NCBI GenBank assembly: GCA_037013685.1
Contig: CM072919.1
Coordinates: 54,389,116-54,453,115, forward strand
Length of the DNA stretch: 64,000 nt
Source of the DNA: Acridotheres tristis
Lineage: Eukaryota; Chordata; Aves; Passeriformes; Sturnidae
Direction: 5' to 3'
This document shows, piece after piece, positions 38,668-50,235 of the stretch. The position numbers were made by a program, and so were the translations under genes. The notes under the pieces are model-generated. The model did no database searches, was not told the origin of the DNA, and saw nothing but the letters and a program-made list of their open reading frames with translations. Every line of letters starts with the position of its first letter. The first letter of the stretch is position 1.

Positions 38668-40145
38668 TCATAGAATGGTTTGAGTTGCTATGGGTAGGGA
38701 TGCCATTCACTAGATCAGATTGCCCAAAGTCCCATCCAACCTGGCCTTGAACAATTCTGGGAAGGGGCATCCATGGCTTCTGTGGGCAACCTCTTCCAGT
38801 CTTTCATTGCGCTCTGAGTAAAGAATTTCTTCCTAACATCTAATCTTAACAAGCTGTATTTCAGTTTCAAACCATTACCCCTTGTCCTGTCCCTATCTCC
38901 TCATATAAAAAGTCCCTCTACCTTGCTTTTATAAGCCCCCTTAAGGTACTGATAGGCTACAACTGATGCCTTCCCAAGCCTTCTCCCTTGTTCCAAAGAC
39001 GGAACAACCCAGCCTGTCTTCATAGGAAATGTGTTCCATCCTTTGGATCATCTTTCATGCCATCTTCTGGACCTAGTCCAACTAGTCCATGTCTTTCTTC
39101 TGCTGAGGACCCCACACCTGGACACAGCAGGTATGACTTCCGGGTATGGTCTCATGAGAGCAGAGTAGAGGAAGAGAATGCCCTCCCTTGCCCTTCTGGC
39201 CACATCCCTTATGGTGCAGCCCAGAACAGGATTGTCTTCTGGGCTGTGAGCACGCACTGCTGGGTCATGTCCATCTTTTCATCCAGGAGAACCCCCAGGC
39301 CCTTCTCCACAGGGCTGCTCTCAATGAGCTTCTCCCAGTCTGTACTCAAATCTGGGACTGCCCTGCAGCACTTCACACTAGGACTTGTTGAACCTCCTGT
39401 GATTCCCATGGGCCCACTGCTTAAGCTTGTCCAGGTCCCTCTGGATGGGATCCTGTCTTTTCAGTGTCTCAGCTTCGTGTCATCTGAGGATACACTCGAT
39501 GTCACTCGTGATGTCATTGATGAAGATATTGAAGAGCACCAGTCCCCAGATTTCTGTCTGCCCTGAGAAACATCACTCCTCCAGGAGTCAGCCTCCACCA
39601 GGAGAGCCCACAGGAGCCACTGACCACAACTCTCTGGCTGTGTCCATCCAGCAAATTCCTTATTCGCTGAATAGTATATCCATCAAATCCATGTCTCTCC
39701 AATTTGGAGATAAGGATGTCCAGTGGGACTGCATCAAAGGCCTTCAGAGGCATAGGTAGATGACATTGGTCAGTCTTCTCTTGTCAAATGTTGCAACCAT
39801 TCCCTCACAGAAGACCACCAGGTTGGACAAGTGAAATCATGCTGACTGCCCTCTTTTTATGTGCCTTTATATATCTTCTAGGAGGATCTGCTCCATGATT
39901 TTCCCAGGCATAGAGGAGAGGCTGTAGATCCTAGATCTTCCTTGCATTTTTAAATATCGGAAAGCTGTTTCCCTTTTCCCAGTCATTAGTGACTTCGTCT
40001 GACCACCATGACTATTCAAGTACAATGGAGAGTGGCTTGACAAAAATATCAGCCAGTTTCTCCAGGACCCTGATACCTCCCATTGAGTCCCATTGACTTG
40101 TGGCTATCACAGATGAGAGCCAGGCAATGGGCTGCAGAACAAGCT
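38668..40145 (-). mobile_element. CR1 LINE retrotransposon, 5'-truncated and decayed, minus strand
   Basis: The plus strand opens with CATAGAATGGTTTGAG, the reverse complement of a CR1 3' terminus, and continues through the 3' UTR into ORF2 read on the minus strand. Broken reverse frames carry recognisable CR1 reverse-transcriptase and C-terminal words: [15 protein letters not shown] and [15 protein letters not shown] in 39514-39753, [18 protein letters not shown] in 39209-39409, and LYSALMRP in 39048-39257. The pieces lie in different frames, so the copy is frameshifted and inactive. The upstream limit near 40145 is uncertain; the element is 5'-truncated, as most CR1 copies are. Overlapping forward frames, including one of 192 codons at 38988-39566, are shadows. 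CR1 is the dominant LINE of birds and other reptiles. Confidence 0.92.
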
Positions 40146-40218
40146 CTCAAATGTTCATTGTTACATCCCTTCGTGTTGGACTGCAGCAGCAGCCAGCTCC
40201 CCAGATGTTCTATACATC

Positions 40219-40676
40219 TTTCATGGTTTAGAAACAGCACTACAGTTGTCTTTCCTCTCCACCCCCACCCCCTCTCCCTCCACCCCCGCCCCGTCGAGAC
40301 AGACAAAAGACAGACATTAAGGATTGAGATAAGAACAATTCACTGAAATCAACAATGAGATAAGCAAATGAACTGGAACAGCAAAAATATTAACCAAAAA
40401 AAAAAGTGTACAAAGAGAGGGTGATTTACATGCAAAATATTTTCACCCTGACCCACTGTAGTACAACCTCGAGACAACGCGCAAAATGGTGAACCAACCC
40501 TCCCCGCCCACGCTTTTCTCTCCAACTGCAATCGACACACCCCTCCTTCTTGGAAGTGAGAGTCCCTCAGTTCCACCCCCGGCAGTGTGTTCCTGGTATG
40601 GAATAACAACCCAAACGTGGCCACATGGCTGCAGACTACACCCTCTCACAGTTAATGTGGAACCAAAACCAGGACA
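40219..40676 (-). mobile_element. Endogenous retrovirus LTR (ERVK-like), minus strand
   Basis: On the minus strand it starts TGTCCTGGTTTTGG at 40676 and closes with AAACCATGAAA near 40219, matching the pattern of common avian ERV LTRs that open with TGT(C/T)CTGGTTT and end AACCACGACA. The terminal CA is altered. The 6-base flanks (40213-40218 and 40677-40682) do not match, so the duplication is lost or the end is misplaced. It contains a C-rich run at 40258-40292. It lies directly beside the upstream end of the CR1 copy. No internal retroviral genes adjoin it. Confidence 0.72.
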
Positions 40677-42828
40677 GTGTCTCACAGGACTGTGACATTT
40701 GGCACTGACGGGTTTAGCATGTGAAGTATTTTTTTCACATTTTGCAGAAGCATAATTTTAGTATCACTCCCCCGTCACAGGAAACCAACTGCATAAAAAT
40801 TAAATGCTTTTCTTTTTGTCATGCTGTCTTAACAGCATTTTACTAGTCTGTTTTTCTTAATTAATTCATAGTTAGAGCTTGAAAGCATGGGAAGAAATAT
40901 TTGAAAATACAAAGTGAATCTCTTCTCCAACATTATTTAGCTGTGGCTTCAATGGGAGTTCAGAGAAAGTTCAGGAAAGGCTTTTGTCCCCCCACTTTTA
41001 CACATTCGGGTAGTACGAACCTCCTGTCTGTGGTGACACTGTTTTGTGCTACTTTGAAGACTGCAACCTAAATCTCTCTGTCAGTTTCCCTCCAGTAGTA
41101 TAAAAAAAATTATTTGTGATAATGTTTGATACATAAAGACATAAGAGAGCTAAATGAAGTAAATAAAATTATTATATGATATTTAAACATGTGAGTTTAA
41201 GGTAAACTGTGTTGGTCAAGAATTTTGTTCCTAACATGTCTACCTGCTGTATTTCCTACAATCTGGTGTACGTATGTGCTTCTGTAGCTATGGTTGTAGT
41301 GACATGTTGCAGTGATATTATGCCTGTTAACAAGTTGTTGTGTCAGTTTTTACTGTCATGGCACACATGACAGTAAATGAACGGAGAGATTAACAGTCTG
41401 CCTAAGCCTACTTGCACCAGCTTTTCAGCTGCAAGTCCCTTCTGTTTGGTACTAATGCCACAGTGATGTACCATGGGTTTGATTGTAGCTGTGAATATTC
41501 AGGTGGTATTATGCACTTCAGAAAGTGCTGAACTCATGGACTTTGAGGATTACAGATGACTACACTTTATTTCTTTGGGAAATCTGGGAAATCTATTAAG
41601 GGACGGAGCAAAATACATGATACATATGTAAGAATTCTGCAGAGTATGGCCAACTTAAGCAACAGCTTAAACAAATAAAACTGAAGTGCATCCAGGAATT
41701 ACACACTCACCCAAAACATTAAGCATAGACACTTCCTTCAGGGTGGTATTTGACAATTAATCCTTTTTATGAGATGCTTAAATTAGTGGGTTTTCATTAT
41801 TCCCAAAGCACACATAATTTCAATGCATCAAGTGGAAATAAATTACTAAAAAGTAACTTATTAAAAAAAATTAAGAGTACAGTACAAACATCTTACTGTC
41901 TATACATTCTAACACACATAGACATAGTCTATAGACTGTAGTGGCAAGTCTAACTCAAAGGTACACATAGCCCATTCCTTCTTAGAAAAAAAACAGCAAA
42001 GACAAACACGGGTGTGTGACAACTCATTCTCACAGTAAAGTACAGGTAAGCGTTTCCATCTCAGCAGACGAAACACCTGTGTGGTTTCTGTGGCATCATG
42101 GAGTTTCTTACCTCACAGCTGGTAATTTCAGAGGACAAGAGAGCATATTTACTTGAGAGAAGCCGCTATGCACACCACAGGCAAGCCGCTATAAAATAAA
42201 CTTTCTAATCTCGTTTTTCCTGTGGTTTAGAGTTTGGTGGCTTTTTGTTTGTTTCTATGTGTTTCTGGTTTGTTTTGGGGTTTTGTGGGAGGGAAGGTTT
42301 CTTCAGTGTACCAATTCCAAAAATTCACACATACTTTTCATGTTTTAGACAGAGCTTCACTTGTCTGTAACAATCTTGAGTACCAGCTCTGCATATTAGA
42401 TTTTCTTAATTAAATGCATATTAATACATCTGCCTGAGCAGCTGACAGGGCAGCTACCCCCACTATATGTGATGAATAAGACCTGAAAACCCAGATCCTA
42501 GATGAAGAGGAAGAAAATGCTGGCCATGAGCTGTATTCTCTTCTCCCACATACTGTGTTATTTGAGTATTGCTGATCTTTTCCTCCTCCTTCTATTTCAT
42601 TAGCCTTGGTATCTTATGAAGTCTTCCTGACTTCACTGATGTCTTTTCTTTCATCATGGAGCCTGTTTTGTACATCATCTTTGTAGCTGCCTGACCTTCA
42701 GCCTTACTTCTGACCACAGCTCCTGCACAAATTCTTGGAAAGGTGCAAATTTCTCAATTCCTTTACCTACTGGCTTCTGGAGATCTCTTGTGCTACTGAG
42801 TATGTCACTTGTCACTAGCTATGTCTGC
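40677..42828. other. AT-rich intergenic DNA, nothing recognised
   Basis: No supported gene or transposon. It includes a T/G-rich low-complexity patch near 42234-42295. Confidence 0.55.
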
Positions 42829-43358
42829 TGTTATAGAGGGGTAATGAGATGGTTGGCTCTCGCAATTAAGAGATTAATAATATATGTACATTAAGAGAAG
42901 CTTTATTGATGTATAGTTATGTTGTTGTAGTTTGTTGTTTAGATGTTCTCCCCATACTCCTCTTCCCCCTTCTGTATGGTCGCCACCAGACAGCCTGGGT
43001 TGTCTGGGACATGTGGAGGGAAGGTGTGTACCTGTACCCCTTGCACGGGGCATTTGGGAGGGGGACAGGCCTGTTATTAGGAGGTGCAGCATGACAACAC
43101 CTGACCCCCAATCAAGGTGCAGAGAGCAGCCTCCACTAATGGGCAGTGAAGAGGAGTTACCTGACGGACTTTGGGAGGGGCCAGGGTTGGCTGATGCAGC
43201 TCCAGGGGTAAAAAAGGGGGAGCAGACATTTTGTGGGTGATGTGGCAGACAGTCATAGGTCCCGGCTCCATGCCTCTTTCCTTATTCAGTCCTTTGTTGT
43301 ATTTGTTAAGGTTCTAATAAATTTTTGAAAATTTTAAAGTGAGCAAGCATTTCTCATA
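42829..43358 (+). mobile_element. Endogenous retrovirus solo LTR, plus strand, with 5-bp TSD
   Basis: The element starts TGTTATAGAGGG at 42829 and ends near TTCTCATA at 43358, flanked by TCTGC on both sides (42824-42828 and 43359-43363). Within it are a CCAAT box (43108-43112), a TAAAAAAGG TATA-like box (about 43209), and AATAAA at 43316-43321 close to the 3' end, the order expected for U3-R-U5. The 5-bp duplication fits ERVL- or MaLR-type integration, though the terminal dinucleotide is not a clean CA. Short frames on both strands (42874-43271) are shadows. There is no internal retroviral sequence. Confidence 0.8.
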
Positions 43359-46300
43359 TCTGCCCTTATCAAAATAAATATTACCTTGCAACAGCAAGCA
43401 GGCAATAGTGTTATATTTTCCATGCTGAAAATGAAATGCTGAAAATGCTGTCTGTAGTGAGTGCTTTCACTCATTCTTTTTCCTTACATAAACTTTCAGC
43501 TCAGTGTAGCCAAAGAAGTCAACTGCTGGGGCATCAGACACAATGTGAAATTAAATGTGATTTTTCACAGGCCATGGAACTGTCTGAACAAATATGTTTT
43601 ATAATACACCTCCATACTCGTCAAGACAGAGTGGAAGTGAGATACCTTTCATCACCATCAAAGATCAAAATCCTAAAATGGTAGTAGAAACAGATCCCTT
43701 GTTGCTGCAGCAGCTACTACCCTTCACTGTCTTTTCAAACCTTTCACACATTTTTGGTGAGAAAGAAATTAACAGAGTGAGAAAAGAAGGTAGATAAGGG
43801 TGGTAATTCTGGCACCAAGTGAGCAAGCAGGATTTCACTTGGCTATAAGCACAGTTTTGCAGGGTCTCTAGAACAAAATTAGCTTCCAAGAAGTTTTTGA
43901 AGGTAGTCTTGCATGCCAAATGATAGATGCTTTCATTTTACCCGCTCTCTGTTCTTCCTCACTTAATTATCCTTGTCCATCATGCCGTGAATTCTTAAAG
44001 CAGTGAATACAGTGAAATATAGTGAATATAATCCTTGAAGCATTTTGTTACAGTGAGTGTAAGAGACCAGAGTCTTATGAATTTTGTCTTCACTGACTAC
44101 ACTAACCTCTCCTCAAAGGAGCAGAGCAAGTCTGTGTCAGAAAAATTTCTGGGATCAGAATCGCATTTACCCAGCATGAGGCAGACTTGCCTGACAAATG
44201 ACTTGAACAGCTATAGCCAGGGTTAGGCTGATTCTTTCTTCCTTAATTTGAATAGATAAACGTTATGTGTCTTGTAAATGCTCAAGTTACTCTGTCAAAG
44301 AGAAGAGTAATAAACCCAAAGAAGTCCTATGATTTATTAATATATAAAAATTATATATTAATTTTTATATTTATAAATTTATATATTAAATTTATTAATT
44401 AAAATTTATTAATATATAAAAAAGCTAATTTAGTGCTGAGAATGGAGTGAAGGCTGAAAAGTAAAAGTCTTCCTCTTCTAGGCATCTTATGTAATGCAAC
44501 CCTGTACATGAAGAGGAAGTAAAAATTCACACTACTGGCAATGTCATACACCATTGATGTGTCATTGTTGACATTCCTAGAGAATTAATTTTGCCTGCTT
44601 GGGTGTGTCAGCTGTAAGGAAATAAAATTTGGATTTGCTATTCTGGTTATTGCAAACAGAGATCTTTACTATTGGAAGGCAGCCTCCTAAATACCCACCA
44701 TTTGAAGCAGTAGCTCCTTTTCTGTCACAAACCGACTATTTGTGCTCTTCAGCACTCTTATTTATTGGGATTTTTTGGGATAACTTGGGAACCCTTCTGG
44801 AGATGGTTTCCCCAGCATTATGCAGCATTACAGGCTGCCTCAGAACTGACCTCTTGAAGTTCCAAAGGACAGAGAGAAAATAGGGGATACATGGAGGAGG
44901 TAGAAAGGGCATAGATATGTATGGGGAAAAGGAAAAAAAGCTGAAATAATTTTTTAGGAAACTAACTATACCTGTAGCTTTAGTCAGTTCCCGGTGTCTC
45001 ATTTTCTCAGTAATGCAAATATATATCTTTTTGTTCTGTTGAGTTGATGTAATTATGTACACCTGCGTCACAGTCTGTCTAATATAATTCCCAATGATTT
45101 CTTTTCAGATGGAACTTCCCACAGTTGAAGGGTCCATAACTTTAAAAATTTCACTCTGGTTACATTCAAAACCTCATCAGCTCATTCTTGATTGCTCCAA
45201 AGCGTCAAATAATTCCTTAGCACAAATCCAATGTAAACTTTTTAAGTAAAGTAACTGGAAAAAAAATCAATTTGCCAATTTGTCTAAAACTGCTTTTTTT
45301 TTTCCTTTTTATACTCCAGAGAAACTCCTGCAGAAGATGCTATATTATAATTTTAAGAATTACTGGGTCATTTTAGTATACAAGCTTGCTTTGGTGGCCA
45401 CATTAATTACCAGATAGCTATGAATTAGGAAAGAAATTGTCTTAAAAGCATTTACCATTTCAGCAAACACTTCATGATGTTATCAGCACTGCAATTTTAT
45501 ACCCTCAAATTATTAACTGAAATTGTATGCTGTTTTATGTCACAAAATTATGCCAATATTCAGGTAAACTGTCTCCTACATTTTTATTGCATTTTTATTA
45601 AATTGATTTCCAAAGTATATTTAGGAATTTGCAAATCCATACATCATTTTTAGTGTCTCAGATTTGTTGGAAAAATTGCTGAACTGTTGACCTAAGAAAC
45701 AAACTACAGAATAAATTTGCCAGATTTGATTAGACAACTCAGATATTTACTTGCACAGAAACAGCAGAGTACTTCGAAAGATAAATTAGTTATTTAATAG
45801 CAATTTCTTTAGTCATAAAACAATGCAAATTTCTTATATTAAACAAATGGCGGTTCTTCTCTTTCTTTACTTTTTCATGTCCATTACAATGTCTATAAAT
45901 ACAGTCTAAAAAGTTAGTTTTAGAATGTAAATGTCATTCATTATATTATTAGGGGCTAAAACATATCCAAGCCATTAGGTCAATGTGTTTGTATGTGCTA
46001 AAACAAATTAATCTTTAGAAAGTGAGGCAATTTCTTGTCCTATGGCCAAATAGTCTCTTTTGTGACTCAAAAATTAGAAGAACCATTAAGTAAGAAAAAG
46101 ATACTTGAATAGGCATTTTTTTAATGATAAAATGGGACAAGGGGCTCTGTCATAAATAAAAGGCATCAATACTGTTATGCTGCTGTTGCTGTCATCTGTC
46201 TTTCCTCATAGGCTACTTTCAGCCTTTATTTCATTAATTTATTATCAGTATATTTTAATTTTTTTAAATTGTGATGTGGAGTTGTGCCTTTCTATTTATA

Positions 46301-49300
46301 GTAAAGACTGTTCTCTTAATTACATTGTTAAAATAGCTTCATGAATGGACAGGAGCACAGAGTATAACACAGTGCAGTCTGGGTTAGGGTCATCAACAGA
46401 TTATCTCCAGATTATCAGGATTACGTGATTACCCCTGTGAAATGTAGGTGCACTACAAATTAAAAAATAATCAGACTTTTACAAAAACTATTACTAAGTC
46501 AAGATAACTGTTGGCCTACATGTATTTAAGTCATGATGTATTTTAGGGTGGATTTGATCAATAAAACAGTGAAGCACAAAAAGAACGCTCAAATTTTTAA
46601 AAGGTTTTGCACTGACTGTACTGAGTAGTCTTGGTATAGGGGTTTTGCTGTTATTACCCTTTCCATTCCTAAGTGAATTTCAAATATGTCTTTATCTTGA
46701 CCATTTCCCCTTCCTATAACATTCTTCCAACACTTTTAACAAAGCAAACTTCATTTTTTGTTGGCAAGTTGGAGATGTGATTCTCCTTGGAATACAGAGC
46801 AGAAAAAGGCTCAGGCATTTCCCCAGCTATGTGAAATTCAGTGTAATGGATCCAAAGTGTTGTGAAGTGGAATAACTCCTTTGGAGTTCTTGTGAACCAA
46901 AATGCCCCTTCCATAAGATCTCATGCTCTGACCATTGAAGTAAGTCCATTTCAAGAGATTCTCTACGAAGTCTGGCTCATAAAAAACACTCTATTCAGCA
47001 ACAGCTGAGTGCAAAATTCACTGATCCCACTTCTTAGGAGGAAGCTACTTGATGAAATTGTGGTGAAGACAGAGTTCTTCACTGTGCACATACCTTAGCA
47101 TTTATACCACAGACACTGAAACCCTTTCTGCACCTATCATGTAACAGAAGTTACCTTTTTAATAATGGTCTGGAAAAGAAATCAAAACACACCTACAAAA
47201 TTAAATATAAAATTTCCTTGCACTCTTCAGTAGGAAAAGAATTCATGTTACAATGGTATTGCTAACATCACTTCTTTAAATAGGACATGTACTGGAAAAT
47301 GTAAACACAGAGATGGTTAATGCTGCTCTGACTGTGCAGTATGGGACCTCAGCCAGCTAAAGGAACTACATGAAAATACTGACTTAGATATGAAGATCAA
47401 GTTTAGTTCAGTCAAATTTACAATGAAACAAATGTGAAATTAATGGAATCACTCAAAAGAAATAGTTTAATGACATGAAAATATATGAAAATAATATTTT
47501 TTTGTTATTAATGATTAAATATTCCATGTGAAGGGAATTGTATTTCTCCTGCCCAAATAATTGGGCCCAAAGTCTGTGGGTTAGCAAGAGAATAGAGAAA
47601 CACATAAATGGATCATGATGGAGTCAACTTGAAAGCTCTTCTGAACATGCTTAAAAACTACTTGCTATTTGTGATTTACCTATGTGTGATTTATTCATAA
47701 TTTCACTATTTTTAATGCAATTTAATTACCAGTTGCATATCTACCACTGAACATTTTCTCTACTATTTGTTTTAATTTGCATGCTACCTATGTTTTCGGC
47801 ATAACAATTTTGACATCCTCAGGTGTTGTCTTTAGGAAGCACTTCATCAAAGACAACAGCTGTCACAGTCAAAAGTCCTGGGGGAGACCAAGGGGGTCAC
47901 AGGTGATTCAGGATTTTCTTCTGTAATAGCCTGTTAACAGTGGTCATGAAATTCTGAGTTATTTGTCCATTATGACCAGGCCTGAAAACCAAAGTTTCTT
48001 TGCTCATAGCCTTGCAAAAATCAGGCTGCGATTTTCTATCTGTTTAAGCTTGAATATCTTATGTGGACTTCAGTAAGTCAAGAGCCTTCAAACTGCAGTG
48101 TATACTATCAGCTGTTAGATACTACTATGGGATTTGAGAATTCCAGCACTTCAGTGGATATATGTAGAATCTTTCATGCTTGCTTCTGTGCATGAAAAGC
48201 TTAAAGGCCTGGACTTTACTGCCATATATTTATATTCTAGCTTTTACAGGGAGAAAGGCAGTCATATATTTCACCATTGTAATATATTATTAACTAGAAA
48301 TAGAACATCATTGTTATGTAATCTCTTACTTTGTTGCTTTCATTATTAGAATTTTTATTAAGAGGAAAAATAGTGGTAGACTACTGCTGTGATATTTTAA
48401 TTGATACCCTGGATAGGATTACTGATACCATTTCATGGCACCAGCATACATGTATGCAGGATTTATTACTCTGCTCATGTCTGCTGTTTTATGGATTTCA
48501 TCCAAGAGATGTTTGAATACCAAGCTCTTGAAATGTCTCCCTTGTGGTGATTCAACTGCACTGAGCTGCATCAGCAAATAGCATTGACACGAAGGCAGCA
48601 ACTGTTACATTCCAGCATAGTTTGATTTAGAGCAGAATTTTTTTAGATGTATTCCACTGTAACCCTTTTCTATCCGTTACTCAATGCAAGCCAAGTCAAA
48701 ACCTTAGTTTAATGGTTTTAAAAAGATTCTGGTATTCCTCTGAAATTTTATCTTGCAAATATGAAGAAATAGCACAGGTATGATTCATCATGCGAAAAAT
48801 AATCCAAATGCACTACATTTTTTTCAAGTCATGCTTAAGTACTTAGAGAAATAATGGTTTAAGAAATCTCAATTATCAGAATATTTTTAAAGATACTTCA
48901 AAATACGTAAAATCTAGAATGTGAGGCACAGAATCTCTATGTAACTAGCATTTTTGTTTACATATTCTGTTTCAGTGATAAGCTGATGTAAGTGAAAATT
49001 TGGGCATAGAATAATTGACACATCATTAAATACTTGGCTCTAAGCTTTATACTGGTAGGTCAACATGCAGGAATATAAAGCAGGTTAAAGAAAGATGTCA
49101 GTATACTGATAGTTCACTAATCAGCCACTGGCCTCTTACCAGAAACAGCACGTAAATCTCATTAAAGTGCTCTTTATCTAAGTGGGGGAAGAATGTACAT
49201 CAGTTGCCTTCGTTGAAGGACAAATGGCATACAAGTGCTAAGACTCTTACTGCTCTCAGTGGTAGAGGCAAAGACCAGAAATATAAACTAAAATAATATC

Positions 49301-49824
49301 TGCCAGGTATTATATTGTAATTGTTAAATAATGGAAAACACTGGAACAAGTAAAGACAGTGGCTGAAACCTAGTGACAGATACAAATAAAGCATTCTCTT
49401 TTGTAGTTACAAAGTCTCAGTTCTGATAGATTAAAGTCAGTTTTACCATGGCACGAGTTTCCAAAGCACTATATGAACTTAAACACTAAATTTTGCATGT
49501 CAATAATAATTCATTTATGGATTTTGTTCTGGGAAATCATTAGCTGTGCTGAACTACAAGACTGATGCACTAGAGGTAGGATATTACTTGAAAACTATCT
49601 CTAATTACAGGTTAAAGAGTGAAGTAAATCATGTTTATGATTGTTTTTAGAAAAATTACTATCATTACATTGTCCCTGAGAAAAAGCACAGAAATAACAA
49701 AAAGAATATCTTAAATGCTGGGGGGGAAAAAGGAAGCTAATTTTCTACAAGCAACTCTCTTTAAAAAACCCCAAAACAATACAAGAAGGTGATTTCTTAT
49801 GTACAGACCTTTCTACAAGGAAGG
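43359..49824. other. AT-rich intergenic DNA, no supported gene
   Basis: About 6.5 kb of AT-rich sequence. It includes an extremely AT-rich, partly self-complementary patch at 44331-44420. No domain-bearing frame, LTR pair or CR1 end was recognised. Confidence 0.55.
44331..44420. repeat. Nearly pure A/T tract with self-complementary words
   Basis: About 90 bases that are almost entirely A and T, with repeated TTTATTAATATATAAAA-type words in both orientations, able to form several alternative hairpins. Low-complexity DNA. Confidence 0.8.
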
Positions 49825-50235
49825 TTAATGATACTGGACTGTATTAGAAGTATTGCCAGAGAAGGGACGTAATAATGATGAGAGGAGAAGAGAATGCTCA
49901 AGGGGACTGTCATCAATGTATATAAATACATGAAGGAAGAGGTGTCTAGGCTCTTCCTAAGTGTGCCCAGTGACAGGACCAGAGGCAGAACCTGAGGCAG
50001 AACCAGAGAAGATTCCTTGTGAATGTAAGGAGCAACTCTTTTTACTGTGAGAATGACTGAGAAGAGGCACAGGTTGCCCTGAGAAGTAGTGTTATCTCCA
50101 TCCTTGGAGACTGTCAAAAGCCATCTGGACATGGTCCCAGGGAACCAGTTCTAGATGACCCTGCCTGAGCACAGATGTCGTATCAGATGACTTCCAGAAC
50201 TGCCTTCTAACACGAGCTATTCTATGTATGAAATA
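49825..50235 (+). mobile_element. CR1 LINE 3' fragment, plus strand
   Basis: The sequence follows the CR1 C-terminal coding and 3' UTR order: TGTATTAGAAGTATTGCCAG near 49840, then a CACAGGTTGCCCTGAGAAG segment near 50067, GGAGACTGTCAA near 50105, CTAGATGACC near 50152, and a closing CTATTCTATGTATG near 50217, a decayed CR1 terminal ATTCTATG motif. It is a short 5'-truncated copy with no intact frame; the reverse frame at 49797-50132 is a shadow. Confidence 0.85.

Noticed and set aside
38988..39566. 192-codon forward frame
   Set aside because: It is antisense to the CR1 ORF2 remnant, whose RT words are visible on the other strand.
44331..44420. Origin-like AT-rich palindromic patch
   Set aside because: Low-complexity AT DNA is common in this window and nothing else supports an origin.
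46381..46395. GGGTTAGGGT, telomere-like
   Set aside because: Only about one and a half units; expected by chance.
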